The notes: generated by a model from the letters alone, not told the origin. DNA of 64,000 nucleotides from Campylorhamphus procurvoides (GCA_013396655.1 WBMV01000267.1:1346333-1410332); one strand, 5' to 3'; counted from the first letter of the stretch, positions 48,345 through 61,315 are shown. A program made the numbers and translations.

Positions 48345-49020
48345 TGTGCCACGAGAGCTTTGCCTCTATGACTATGCATTATCATCGGGCTTGTTTGTGA
48401 AATGTCTCGCCGACACTGAACACGAGGGTCAGATTTTCAAAGCACGTAGTGCCCATAATTGGAGCCAGATTTCTGGAGGAGCTCTGCTCCCATTTAAACA
48501 CCTAAAGAAAGTGACTGGATTGTCTCCCCCAGCTGTTCCTGCGGCGGGAAATAAGAGCTGCTACAGGCTGACTCCAGGCCTAGATAAATAATAATGAATG
48601 AAAGTCATTATAGGGGATGAATTTGTAAATATTTAAAGTTTCAAAGCATGAATTTTGTTAATTAAATAATGCTAATAATGCAACATCGGTCTGACCTAAA
48701 GGTTAATGTAAAATCGCTGTCTTTGGTGAGAATCTCTCTCTTTACAAATTCCCTGAGGTGCACGAAACATTTTTGGATTTCATCTGGCTTCGAAAGCTGA
48801 ACTGATTGAACCGAAACTTTTCTATAGGGGTCATTCATCCCTTCTGTATGCTTTCAGACAAGCCTATGGCCATCAAGAAATAATACAGCCTGGTCAGATT
48901 ATGTATTTAAAAGTTTATCTTTCTTAATAAGTTTGTTATTTTCTTTTGTATTTTTTTCTTTTTGCTTGTTTTACATGGGACAGTATTGTTAAAGACAGCT
49001 ATGATGATTTATAGGGAATC
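48345..49020. promoter_or_regulatory. Candidate conserved non-coding block, CpG-retaining and homeodomain rich
   Basis: Eight or so CpGs lie in 48350-48550 ('catcgggc', 'ctcgccgac', 'aacacgagg', 'gcacgtag', 'gcggcggg') and five more in 48685-48820 ('catcggtc', 'atcgctg', 'cacgaaac', 'ttcgaaag', 'accgaaac'), against a CpG-poor background. Between them is an AT-rich core with TTAATTAA at 48658-48665, then 'ataatgctaataatgcaa'. No repeat was recognised. Of all blocks in the window this looks most like a strongly constrained developmental enhancer. Proof needs alignment to other vertebrates. Confidence 0.4.
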
Positions 49021-49190
49021 CAAGTTGGGATTTTAGAAAAACTTGTTACTTTTGTGGAAAACAACAAAATAAATGGAACAATGTCATTGAGTTTAAATAT
49101 TATAAAGCTAATTCTGTGGCTCTTGTAATTTGTCTGATTTTCACTGTATTCTCATTTTCCCTCTCCAGACCTTTCCATATGCAGTGAGAG

Positions 49191-49213
49191 ACACATGTCA
49201 TAGTGACATGTGT
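49191..49213. other. Perfect inverted repeat, 10-bp arms, 3-base loop
   Basis: ACACATGTCA at 49191-49200 and TGACATGTGT at 49204-49213 are exact reverse complements around TAG. Each arm holds an E-box-like CACATG. It lies at the downstream edge of the candidate conserved block of 48.35-49.02 kb. Confidence 0.92.
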
Positions 49214-49385
49214 GCTAAGGAAACTAGCTATAATATTAGAAAACTCCATTTAATTTGATTATGGGTGTCATTGGGTTCAGAAATATTTATATGATTCTGT
49301 AGATGTTAGTAAGTCTAGGACTGTAATTTCCCTTTGGATCCTCAAAGGGCATAAATTAAAATGATGAAAAAGCCTCTAAAAGGCA

Positions 49386-49500
49386 GGAGTGGTACTGTGC
49401 CTTTAGAGAGGGGTTTGGGAGCAAAAATCCCTGCTCTATCATGGTATTCTTGGGTCATTTTTGTGGGACTGGATTTTTAAAATGGAAATAAAGTGTCTAT
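49386..49500 (+). mobile_element. Possible MIR-like SINE fossil
   Basis: The order 'ggagtggtactgtgcctt', 'ggtttgggagcaaaaatc', 'cctgctctatca', 'cttgggtcattttt' and 'aaaatggaaataa' parallels MIR ('gtggttaagagc', 'gggttcaaatcc', 'ctctgcca', 'cttgggcaagt', 'aaaatggggataa'), with several deletions. It lies about 150 bp beyond the candidate conserved block ending near 49.25 kb. The call is by eye only. Confidence 0.33.
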
Positions 49501-51672
49501 CCATTCATAATCTTTTCAAAACCCAACCTGAGACTTTGTGCTTCAATTTGTCACCTCTAATCCAGTATCAGAGAGCTAATGTGATGATAAACACATCAAA
49601 AGCCCTGAAATGGTTAGACAGTACAGTACTGGAGGAAATGTGTTTCTCCCCTCCCCACAAGGCTCGGGATATCTCCCATCACAGACACCCAAGACCTGCA
49701 GTTAATGGGACAGCACATACCCTGATATGTCCCTGTTTTGATCCAGAAGGTCGATAATTTCTAACTATGAGCTCCCAGCTCACTTCTCCAGGCTGTGAAA
49801 CATTTGCTGTGGGATGTACATGGGTTTTAAGTGACCTCCCCTTTGCCCACTGAGAATGAAAGAGTTGCAGAAATAAACAGGAAAATTCAGTATCAGTGGC
49901 ACAAGAGTAATGAGAAATGGAGCAGACACTTAAATCTCTGCTCCTAATTTTGGGGGGAAATCCTGGCTCCATCTCTAGTGTCTCTACACTGTTTGGAAAG
50001 GTTGGATGGTTTTGAACTCCCATAATTTCTGCCTGAGGAGTGTTGCTGGCTGCTGGACTGACACATGTGCACAACTTTTGATGTACAGGCTGGTGCATCT
50101 GGGCAGAGCCTCCCTGCTTTCAGCAAAGTACAGTCTTCTTCACTGTGCTTTTGGACTTCTCTTCCTGGTCTTGTTGTGCATTTATGATCAGAAATGAGTT
50201 CTCCTGTCTGTTAGGAGTTTGAAGTCAGTGCATTCCTCAATCCCTCTCAACCCCCTTGAAGACACTCCAGATAAGAAGCAGCTTTTGATAGGCTGCAGCC
50301 ACAGAGCCCTTATCACTCCACTCCAAACAGCAGTCAGATTTTCTGCCCTGATTAGACCTGGCAAGGCTCAGATCTGGATCTGGTGTTGTAGGTTATGCTG
50401 AAAGCTTGATATCACAGGTCTGCAGTGGAATAGAAGATCACACTGTCTAATAGCAACCTTGTCCAACCACTAAATAGTGTTCTGTGGAGCAAAAGCCTAT
50501 CTTTAGTCCTTCCCAAAAAACACTGGGCCTTTGCCAGGAGGGAAAAATGCTGGGAAAATAAACAGAACTGAAGAACAAAAAATGGCAGGACTGAGAGGAG
50601 ATATTTTCCAATAGACAGCCTGTAATTTGCCATGAATGTGGTAATTTAGCCAAAATAATTGAATTCTATGAGTTTCCAAAGGGTTTCTGTTAATGTTGTT
50701 GGCGCACTTGGGTTGAGTGGTTGGTAATGTGATATGAAATCTTTCATCTTTGGTTTGCTGCTCTGAGAACTACCCCAATCATCGTTGATCATAAACATCA
50801 CCCAATCATAGGCATCAAAATTGTTCCCCTCGGGTGGCTTTTTTGGTGGCATATGTGAAATACATGAACGTTTCTCATTCCCCAAGTAAGGGAGCATGCT
50901 CCCCACATCCAAGAATGCCATTATTGGCTGGTAATCTCATGGCCTTTGAGCTACCCATCTCCTCTTTGAAAAGCTTGGTCAAAATGGATGGCAGCCAGCT
51001 CATGTGTTCAAGGGGTTTGAATGGCAAGCTTTCTGCTGAGTGGACAGACAGCTTCCCCACTGCTTCTTAGGGGAAAATAAGAGAGAACATCACAGTTGTC
51101 TGAAAGTAGATGGAAAAATGTAAACCAAGGCTGCCAAAGAGCTTTAGAAGGCATTTCATCTTCCCCCGCCCCAAGGCAAGATCAGTTAGACCTGGCCAAC
51201 TTCTTACAGAGATTTCTCTAATGTCTTTTTTAAAATCTCCTGTGATGGGCACTGCATGACTTGCCCAAACTCAGTCACTGGCCTTTCTCCTAATACCTAA
51301 GTGGAATCTTTCTTCTTTCAGGGCCAGCCCTCCTCTTTTTGTCCTTGGGGAGACATGAAGAATGGTTTATTGCTTTCCTTAAGTAGTATTTCTTCAGTCA
51401 GAGGTCAACCAAATGATGGGAAACATCTTCCTAGGCAACAGGTAGGGTTATGATACTGCTGTGAGCAAATGTAATCAATATGGGAGTTCATTTATGTAAA
51501 CCACATTAACTACTCCACTGAATACTGACAATCAGAGATTCCACGGAGGTGGAGAATTCACTTTTCCCTACAATCCTACTCCAGATTATTCTCTTGGCTT
51601 CACAGATGATCTTGTCTATCTTGCAAGGGCTTGGGAACTTTCTGTCTCACTGGCTAAAGACCCCAGTTACCA

Positions 51673-51712
51673 CTTTTTTTCTTTTCTTTTTTTTTTCTTT
51701 TCCTAAAATCCT
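51673..51712. repeat. Polypyrimidine (T/C) tract
   Basis: Runs of T interrupted by single C over about 40 bases, read as FFLFFFFSF in a chance frame. No associated element was seen. Confidence 0.9.
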
Positions 51713-54700
51713 TTTCTTGTTGAGTAGAATTAGCTAAACTGGACGGAAGAAGAGAGAAACAGTTCCCAGCCTCTGCTTAGTTTTGGAGGGTGCTGTTCAG
51801 TTTCCTAAAGACTGAAAAAGTACTTCTGTGTCTACCAGTGTACCTGCTTTTTCCAAGGTCTTCAAAGAGTAGTCAATGGATGAACTGATCCTCTTCCAGA
51901 TCCTCATTCCTCATAGAGGAGGTCTAAAGTCCATGGAACACGTGCCTGGTGGGGTGTGCTGATGCCAAAGGGGTGCCAGGAATGAAAGCCCAGGTTCAGG
52001 GGCACTGCAGGGCACACCTGTCTATGGTCTGGGCAGAGGCACTGATGCTGGGAGCTGCTTCAAGAAGCAGAGAAGAGTGTGGGTACTAACTGTGGGCTGC
52101 CCAGAGGGCAGGCAGGGAGATGTGAGAACACTGGAGGCTGGAGACAGGGATAGAAAGAGAGGAGAGGTAGGATCAATGGAGAAATAAGACCATAGGAAAA
52201 GAAAAAAAAACCCAACGCTTTTTAAAAGAGAGTAGTCCCTTTCTTTCCTGGGAATGCCTTTTCTTGTCCATCTGCTGCTGTGGCCTGTTTTGTACCCCTG
52301 CACTGCCAAGGGCTGGGTCCCCATTAGGGTTTGGGTGCTTCACTGCCCTTTCCAATTCCTGTGCCATGTCTCCCTTCCCACCCATCATGGCTATGGATCT
52401 TGGCCTGAGAACCTCACAGGTGCTTAAATGAAAAATAAGAACTGCCCTGAGGCTGGAAAAGCCCAGACTTGCCTCACTGCTTTCCAGCTTTGCTGTGGAG
52501 TACTCCTGCTCACCTTAAGTGACTTTCTCTGCTCTGGGCAAAAGGAGAGTCAGGGCCAATCTCTCAGCCTGGTGCCTCTCAGAGATGTTATCTGCCTTTT
52601 TCCTGTCTTTATTGGCTTGACCAGATGAAGTTCCCTGCATGTGTACAGCAATACTGTAGGAGCAGACTCCGTTGTTCTCTGGGCTGAATCCTGCTGCCTA
52701 TTTAAATAAAACAACTCATTATCTGCCAGCGCCTACTCTGTAACCCACTGGCAATTTTGAATTGCTGTCAGAACATACTGTCCCCACAATCACTTCCCTC
52801 CTGCTGGGACATCTTTTTCTTCGTTTACCCATGTCCTTTAAGTAATGCTTAGAGCCAAGTGTCCATGCTGTGAGAGAAACACATATTTTAATGGTTTAGC
52901 TTCTGTAGAGCTAGAAGCATACAGCAGAAAGGAGAGGGATCATTAAGCCACAGTGATATGCCTACAGATCCTGCTTTGAATCTATAAGGATGTTAAAGAA
53001 AGTGATTTTCATAAGGACACTCTCAAACTGAGTAGTTCTCCTTCCTTCTGTTTAGAAGGAAGAGCTGCAGAGTTGGAGAGTGGGACAGTGGGACATAGGT
53101 ATTTGTGCAGCACCATCTGGGTATGCAGTGAGGTCTTGAAATATCTGAAAAGACCTTGATGTGACATAGCTGCAGATCTAACCATAGCTCTGGATAGCAG
53201 ATCAGGATATTCAGGGATGGTGGAGTCCTGGGATAGGTTCTGATATTGGTGGAGTCACTACATGCATTCATGCAACACCAAAGATCTCCCTAATCATCTC
53301 CATCACATTTTACAGGCTTGATGAAGAAAGACAATCTTCATTTCTTTCAGACATGACCCAGAAGTATCAACCTGTTTAGCATATCACAAAAACCTTCTTT
53401 TCTCAAAATCCTATTGATAGCCTGTCTGCAAATAGATACAGGACAATAAGCTGTAAAAAATCTGGACCATTATGGCACATATATGGGTACTTCTGCTAAA
53501 CACTTTCCCTGAGCTCCATCTCTTTTACTATGCACAGAACAACCAACAAGTAACAGCCTCTGCCCTTGGAAATTCCCTGCATGGATGAGCAGGAGCAGGC
53601 AGTTTTGTACAGATATTGGATATATGCAAATGCACTTTGATCCTTGTGTGAACACAAATGAAAGAGTGGCCAAACACAATGCTTTTATTTCTGTGTAGTT
53701 AGAAAGGTGCGGGGCAATGGAACAGAAACCTGTTCTTGTGGTGTTGGAAACTGAAACTTCTCACACTGCACTGTATATTGCAGTAACAGATCCATGTAAC
53801 ACGGGCAGTGGCCAGAGCAGTTCCTTGCTTCCCATACACTGAACCTATGAAATTGTACTTCAAAGCCAGCAGTAACGTAATGCTTGATAAAAATTATGCC
53901 AGAGACAGGGCCTAATATGGCATGCATCATACAGTAAAATAGTAATGTGGGGAGAGTAAATGGCTCTTTATGAAATAACACTACATAAAATTAAAGTTGA
54001 AACATAATTTATCCCTTCACAGGAGAAGTGAGCAACTGCTGATTGTACAATGACAAAATTCAAACATTAAATAAACTGCATTAGCCCACAACTGCATCAA
54101 GTGCTGCTACAGAGTTTTTGTTAATGATGGGTTATGACTGGAACCATATGACAGTCGCTACTGTTTGAACAGTTTGTTGAGGCAAACACACACTTCACCG
54201 TGATGTCTGATAAGCATCATGCTCTAATTCCAAAGGGACTTGCTTTAGTCCTTGTGCTTTGCTCCTTTCCAGGGAACTATTTTTGTTTCACTTCCCAATT
54301 ACAGCAACTCCGTTCTGATCTTGGCTTTCCATCAGCCATGCTGAGGGCTCTGGGCTCGAGGAATTGCGAAGTAATTCTATATCCTCTGAGGCTTCAGAGA
54401 GGAAATAGTCACAGATTTATTGGGTTTTAAGGCAGTTTAGGGAGGAAACCAGATGAAGGCATCCTGCATGCTGGCTTAGATTCATAAGAAAGTCAATATG
54501 TGTTATTACACATTAAATATGTCACTTAGAAAAATTATTTGGGAATAAAAGTAGGTTGGAGACTTGGAAATGCATTTTTATGTATACAATTCAGTGTAAA
54601 ACATATCTAAGGGTGAAGAGTTTTTCAGTTTCTTTTTTCCTCTCCTGATCACATGTACTTTAATTATGAAACTTCAATCACTATTTGACATTATTTATCA

Positions 54701-55581
54701 AGTTGTTCAGGCCAAATTTACACCCAATCCCAAGTAAAGAAGAGATGATCTTTAAATCAAGGAGTATTTCATCAGGACATAGTTGTGTTCCTCTACTGCA
54801 TTTCGGTGAAAACAATTTGACTGCCCTATGGTTTGGGTTAGCACAGCACTGCTTATTCATGTCTGAACCAAGGTAACTGCCATGACAGTGCACTGCTTCC
54901 CTGCTGTGCAAGTGTCCACTGCGAGGTCAGGCACCACCAAAGCCAGCAATCCAGCATCCTGGGAGGGAGAACAATTCCCTCTCATCTCTCTTACACATTG
55001 ACGGCCCTGGTTTCTTGTGGTTCATCTGCTTTTCAATAATTTTCCCCAGGTGCCATCAATGAACTCATCAATGGCTGTTTAGGAAGAGAGTAAGAAGGTT
55101 TCAAGCGATATTCAAAAGCAGATCTTCAGACCTTCCATCATGTCACTGTGCACTGCTATGACCTTCATTTTTTCTCTTTTCCCTCATGGTTCAATAATAA
55201 ATTGAGCTGCAGTGTTTGATCCACGTTGTTCCCTGAAGGAGAGAAAAACTGCGTGCATGTAGGAAGAGCTAACCCTTTCTATAAAGAGCATTAAACATGT
55301 TTCTTTGAGGTGTTTCACCTGCCTTCACAGCTCCTTCTTGCCTACAGCTGTGTCACTGTCTTAGGTCTTGAGAGGCAGTTTGCAGAATTCATTTAGGATT
55401 CAAATGATAAGTGGAGAAATCAGTACAAATCTTTTTGAAAAGATGTGTATTAGGTTATTCCTGGCTTAACCAGGATAAAAAACAAAACAAACTCTTGGTT
55501 TTGAGTGGAAAAAAAAAAAGAGAAAAGAATGGGAGACTGAAAGGAAGACTTTGGGGTGAAGAGCACAGCTGCAAAAAGGGA

Positions 55582-55640
55582 GCAAAATAATTCATCTGTG
55601 CTCACAAGGTATGCAAGATAACTCATCTGTGCTCACAAGT
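55582..55640. repeat. Tandem duplication, about 31-bp unit
   Basis: A unit containing TCATCTGTGCTCACAAG occurs at 55592-55608 and again at 55623-55639. The left flank also matches (GCAAAATAAT against GCAAGATAAC). The two units differ at only a few positions, so the duplication is fairly recent. Confidence 0.92.
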
Positions 55641-57865
55641 GTGTCTTCCAGTATATCACATCTCTAGTCAGCAAAATTGAGATGCTCTTTAAAGGAATAA
55701 CCCTGAAATTTAATAACCAAAGTCAGTCACGCTGCTTCTTGAATAAACTGAATTTCACCTAACTCCATGTTTAGACTACATGGTGAGTTGCCCTTGGCTC
55801 CTCTCATGGAAATAAAAAGAATTTTCTAGGACAAGATTCATTTTGCTAGAAAGCACCAGATGAATTTAACGACCTGAATTGTAGAAGCTCCTATTTTTCT
55901 CCATGGAACACAAAACTAGCTGAGGGAGACTAGCTATACTGGATTGAATACAGAAGGATTTGTTCAATGCAGATTTTGAAGAGGATTCCTGGGACAGGAA
56001 TACCAATAAAAGGTACAATTTTATAGGTTCATAAATTTCTACTAAACTATGAAAAACTCAGAGCTGGACACCAAATATTATGCAGTTTGCTTAGAAGAAG
56101 ATAAAGAACAATTGAACCTGAAGAGCTTGTTTTACTGTAGAAATGTGAGAGGTAGGGTTATACTTCAAAAAAGTGATCTCACCACACATTTCCAAGAGCT
56201 GTGGCTCTGAGTTCTCCTGTCCTCCCAAACATTGGGAGTCATGATTGCATCCTCAGAGGCAGTTACATTTTTCTGGACTTGTCTAAGCCCACCTGAAGTA
56301 ATGGAGCTGCAAAAATGCCAGCAAGGACTGAATCTGGACATCATGAGGCTGCACATACTGAAGAGTGTTTGGCCTCCACCACTGATGGTCATGAGGCAAG
56401 AGAGGAAAGGAACACAGCAGGGAGTTGGCAGGGCTGCCAGGAGAGGGGAAAAAAAGTGTAAAGATGAAGTATTTGCTACAAAATGTAGGGAGAGACTATG
56501 AACATGGAGCCCCAGGAGAAGTGTCCTGGTAGTTGCTGTTTAGGGATGAGATGGGTTCTGCCTAGCAGGTCTTCTCTTTGTGCCTCTCAGCACACCCTGC
56601 TTTTATTTGAGAACATGGGTGAAGACTGATCTACAAGCATCCTGATAGTCTTGCCCAGATGTGAAAACATCTTCCCATGTTCTGGAAAACACCCTGTCAT
56701 GCCACAAAAGACTTGGCAATGCTTACAACAGAGCATGGCCTTTTCTGTGGTGCCTTCCAAGATCATCTCATCGCTTCCTGTCCTTCTTTACCCATGTTGG
56801 TGCTTGTCCTGGTTATATTATACATTTTTTAGTAGCGGGGACATTCTTTTAGCAATATGTTTGCAGAGTGTTGTGCACCTCAGGGCTTTCAAAGGGTCAC
56901 TGCAACAGCAACATTATGTTCTGTTAACTTGGGACAACCTGCTGCATTCCTGGTACAATCTGATGAGCTTGGAGAATGAATGGCAGCCATTCTGCAGAAT
57001 ATGTATCATTTTACAGTTCCAGGATCCTGCAGGCCCCAGCATGATATTTCTACACCATTTGGAAATGTGAATGCTGAAGCTGTGCCTGTACCAGTAAAGG
57101 AAATGACCCAGGGAATGTCCCTGGCCCCAGGACCAGCTGCCTGCTGGGAATAGCTCCTGGAGTGCCCTACCTGCCCAACCTGACTGGGGCATCACCTGGG
57201 AGAGTTTTAGTTGGCACGGGGTGAAAGTTTGCAAAGAGACATTTTGATGACCTTGTGGGGTGGGTGATTATGTTTCGTTTAAAGTGCCAGTATGGGCACA
57301 GTCACGGGGCGGAGCGAAGAGTCCCATCTGCAAGATGGCATGAAGAGAAAGGCACAGGAGCCCAGGGGCCACCATTCTTACACCCGTACCCACAAACAGG
57401 CTGATCATTTTGGGCACGTTCAGCTTCCTGAATGGTAAGGAATGTATTCATCTGTAGATGAACTCAGTTACTTTCAGCTACCCCATTGACAGAACAACCC
57501 AGGGAATTGCCAATCAATTCAGTCCTGTAAATCTTGCACCGTGTTTAACCACTGACTCCATTGCTTTTCCAATGTGCATGAATGACCTTCCAAGTAATGG
57601 CCTTGTGAAATCAATACGGTGTGGTATGAATCAATTTACCAGCTACTGCTCAACATACACAATACTTTAATGTGTTAAAATAGTTAACCTTCACAGGCTA
57701 TACAGTCCTAAACTGAGGTGGCCACCTATTTTGCCAAGTCACCGTTTTTGCCACACTGCTATAAATGTGCAGAAATTTATGGTTGGAAGGCGAGAGAGAA
57801 GTTTTTTTATAAATATTCATTCACATGAAATTGTTGAAAGTTTCCTTTTATTTCAATAAACAGAA

Positions 57866-57927
57866 CATCTAGTTACAAGCCAGTAATTCAAAATCCATCT
57901 AGTTACAAGCCAGTAATTCAAAATCCA
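57866..57927. repeat. Tandem duplication, 30-bp unit, identical copies
   Basis: The 30-base unit beginning CATCTAGTTACAAGCC fills 57866-57895 and is repeated without change at 57896-57925, with two more matching bases after it. Identity over the whole unit points to a very recent event or, less likely, an assembly artefact. Confidence 0.97.
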
Positions 57928-60714
57928 GATCAGTTTCTAGAGATCATGATCACTGAGTATCTCTTGAATTCTATTCACTGAGGATTTGTGGTTATGCCCA
58001 AAATGTTTTCAGTGCTGAAATAATCTGCAGTGCATGAGGAAAGTATAACATTGTATATAATTAGTTTATTATGCCCACAGAGAATTTTGAGGATGAATTG
58101 GCTGTATTCAGCAGCAAAAGCAAGAAGGAGAAAGTATATGCCAATTTCCATCCATGAGAAAGAATTTTGGAGGAGGCTAATGATTTGAGTCTTATGGGAA
58201 GGGGTTTGGGATGAACTGGTATTCTGAATCTGATCTTGGTGACTGGGTGCACTTAGTGACATTTTTCTGTTTATTCTGGGCATCTCTCAGCATCCAATAG
58301 CCATTTGCTTGGAAGGTGTCTTCAAAAAAGTCCCCTGGGATGTGCAGTCACAAGATTATTTCCAGACGCTGTTTCCCAGAAAGCATCACTGCAGCTGGCA
58401 CTGGCTGAGATCTCACGGTACGTGGGGAAACTGAGGGAGCAGGAATCAAAATACCAGTGCACTATGAGATGTTTGCGGCTTGATTCATCTGAGAAAGCCA
58501 TTTTATTAAACACTGCTTTGAGTAACTGTTCAAGCTAAGACTTCTCATTTCATACATGCATGAATAAGATACTTTGAAAAATACTAATTCCAGAAGACAT
58601 CTAATTTGGGGAACTGTCCCTTTCAGCATTTTGAATTGTTTTCAATTTAGTTCTTTATTTTGAGTTGTATTTAGACTTCAGAAGTGTCAGCTTGGTTAAA
58701 AGCTAAACTGAATGTTTTTTCACTGGCATCAAACTTTTCTCTCTCCCAAAGGTCAGGATTGAAGGTGGAAGGTATTTTTCACTTGGTTTATATATTTTTA
58801 GCCTATAAAATACAGGTCTGTATCTAGCAAAATCAATTATATTTTACATATTGGCAAAAAAACTCCCCACAAAAATAACTTCTGAGTCTACCTGACATAA
58901 AATTTTCCATCCACAATCTTTAGTTTGGTTAGCAAACTTGGACTACACCATAATTAATGTCTTTCTACTGAGCTGCACAAATGGCTTCAACCTGTGTCCT
59001 ATCTGGCTATGTTGGTGAAAAAGAATGTGCACCAACTTCCATGTTTTCTTGTGTGCTTCCATGCATCCAGTTTCATTCCACGGTGTACCTGTCACAGGCC
59101 CCATGACTGAGCTGAAAAAATAAATATTGCTCAAAAAATCTGTCAGCACTGCTAAAAGAGCAGCTTGTCACAGCAGCACTGTGCTGACCTGCCAAACTGA
59201 AACTGTCCTTAGGAAAAATTAGTTTCCCATGGAAAATAAGCATCAACTTCCCATAAAATATACAGTCTTGGGACAAAATACTTCTTGGTTCAGACTTGTT
59301 TAGCCTGAAGTTATGGCAGCGTGTAAGTTTTAGAGAGAAACCTCCAACGACCTGTCTTTATTGTGTATATCATGGTTGAGTTTAGTTAAATTGATTATTT
59401 ACAGGGTAAGTATTTTTCATCTACGTTAAGGTAGCTAAGATTGCAAATTCAGATACTGCCATTATTGAAAAAGCAGTGAAAAGCTCTCAGACTGTATCCA
59501 GCAGTCCTTTTCTCTACAATATTTACCACCATCTAAAAGAAACAGCCGTTTCCCACAGCTGGATCAGCCTCCCTTGGGTCTTGTGAGGAAAACTCTTGGC
59601 TTTCCCTTGCCACAGCACAGAAGTATTGCTGAGTCTGGCAACCTGAAGGACATTCTCCAGCACCCACGACACAAGTCACAGCTTCCCAGGAGCTCCCTCT
59701 GCTTCCAAACTACAAATTATTGTGCCAGTTGCCCCAGCTCATCGCCAGGGCTTTCAAGAAACACAAGAAGCTAAAGCAACAGAACTGTACCAAAAGCAAA
59801 AAAAAGCAACTACTGCCCCGAAGACAGCACAAAATGCTGCCTCAGCTGTCATATATCACAGCAACCCTGGCCATGAGCCCCTTCTCACCTAAATGCAGGG
59901 CATGGCTTGGCAAGCTGTGGGTCAGGAATGCACCTCATGTGCTCCAGGAGCCAAGGAAAGCTCTGTCCTCAGACATGGACTGGAGCTACTCCAGAGAGAA
60001 ACCTCCTCAAACTTGGAGCACTGTGTGTGTTGAGTCCTTGGCACATAATGATCACATCCACTCATTTGATGGGGCAAAGCAGTTCTTAGTGCAAGCCTTA
60101 AAAGACACAGACACTGATCCAGCTGTTGCTGTTGGGCACTCTGGGACATGTCACATTTTCCTCCTCTGCCACACCTCTGCATTGTAAACATGGGTAATGG
60201 TGGTACCAGTCTTTTTTAAAGTAACTTAGGATTTTCTGATAATAGTAACAATTATTACAATGATGCTACTGTTGTGATATAATGATCATTCTGCCAACAT
60301 GGCCAGGAGATTGAAAATACTTTGCCAATTTTAACTTTCTTTTTTGAATTCATTTTATTCCCTCAGCCTATAGTAGGTAGAAAAGCCGATAAGCTGTTTT
60401 CTTCAAAACAACACTCTATATTTAAAAGAGAAATATAAAACAATAAACCAGAAAAGTACAGTTTAAATAAAAAATTTTGCAGACAGAAAAATTAAATATT
60501 AAAAATTTGATCACTGACAATACATATTAACTTATGTTTCAAGATTTTTAGCAATGTTTACTGAATAGCTTCAAATCGTTTTCCATATGAAGACATTGAT
60601 TGTTGTAGCTTTTCATGGGAATGTACAAATACCTACAAATACGGAGTTCTGGGTCAGAAGGGAAATGGTGGAACTTACATATTATCCTAGAATAGCATGA
60701 GACATACTCTTCAC

Positions 60715-60815
60715 AGACCAGCCTAGCAGTTAAGCATCAGTGTGAGGTGCAGAAACCTGCATTCAAGTCTGCTTTGCCTAATTTAGACCAGGGCCTTGAC
60801 CCTGACTTCCCATCC
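60715..60815 (+). mobile_element. Possible MIR-like (tRNA-derived, CORE) SINE fossil
   Basis: The stretch 'agcctagcagttaagcat' ... 'ctgcattcaagtctgctt' ... 'ggccttgaccctgacttc' follows the order of the MIR 5' region: a tRNA-like A-box area with 'agtggttaag', a B-box area like 'gggttcgaatcc', then 'gtgaccttgggcaagt'. The match is by eye and has many differences, as expected of a repeat predating the split of birds and mammals. A chance resemblance cannot be excluded. Confidence 0.38.
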
Positions 60816-61190
60816 TCTGCTGACTCCTCTCTTTCAGAGCCTTGGAAGCAGTTTTGCTCTTGCCCAGTGGACATTTGGTCACTTACATGACAAGTAGAAT
60901 AACTTCTCTCCTGTAGAGATGAGGTATTTAGGGAGATGACAGGAAAGATGAGAGATTAGTTTATACATCTTTGGTTGTTGGGAAAGTGGTAGAGTTTTTG
61001 TGCTGGGATCCCACATCAAATAACAGTATTCCTATGCCAGGCCAAGGCTTATTCTGCAGATAAAATGCTGCTTGTAGCTGCACTGAATGATCTCTTGTTC
61101 ATCCTGATGTGGAGCGTCTTCTTTTAAATGGCAAAATCTTGCTGGGATTGGCAAAATGACTCGGACAATGACTCTTTGTAAGATGTAGAA

Positions 61191-61315
61191 CCATAGAATC
61201 AGAATATCTTGAGTTGGAAGGTCCCATAAAGATCACTGAGTCCAACTCCCTGATTAAACATACATATAAGATTGTCTTCAAACATCAGTTTGGTCTTGGC
61301 ACCACATTGGAATAG
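61191..61315 (-). mobile_element. CR1 LINE 3' fragment
   Basis: The inverted copy begins with CATAGAATCAGAATATC, then 'ttgagttggaaggtccca', 'taaagatcactgagtcca' and 'actccctgattaaaca'. A weaker stretch follows to about 61315 ('ttgtcttcaaacatcag', 'ttggtcttggcacca') that fits further CR1 sequence with an internal deletion. The first 65 bases are secure. The far end is a judgement. Confidence 0.85.

Larger units (their letters stand above)
49501..60714. other. Long unique stretch with two tandem duplications, no gene seen
   Basis: Apart from the T/C tract at 51.67 kb and the duplications at 55.6 and 57.9 kb I recognise nothing. A short CpG-containing, GC-rich spot lies at 57295-57330 ('tcacggggcggagcgaag'). 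The 155-codon frame at 59720-60187 is lysine-rich and glutamine-rich at its start and has no recognised domain. AT-rich DNA around 60.2-60.6 kb is not repetitive. Confidence 0.55.

Noticed and set aside
59720..60187. 155-codon plus-strand frame with a lysine-rich start
   Set aside because: No family resemblance. The basic run comes from an A-rich stretch.
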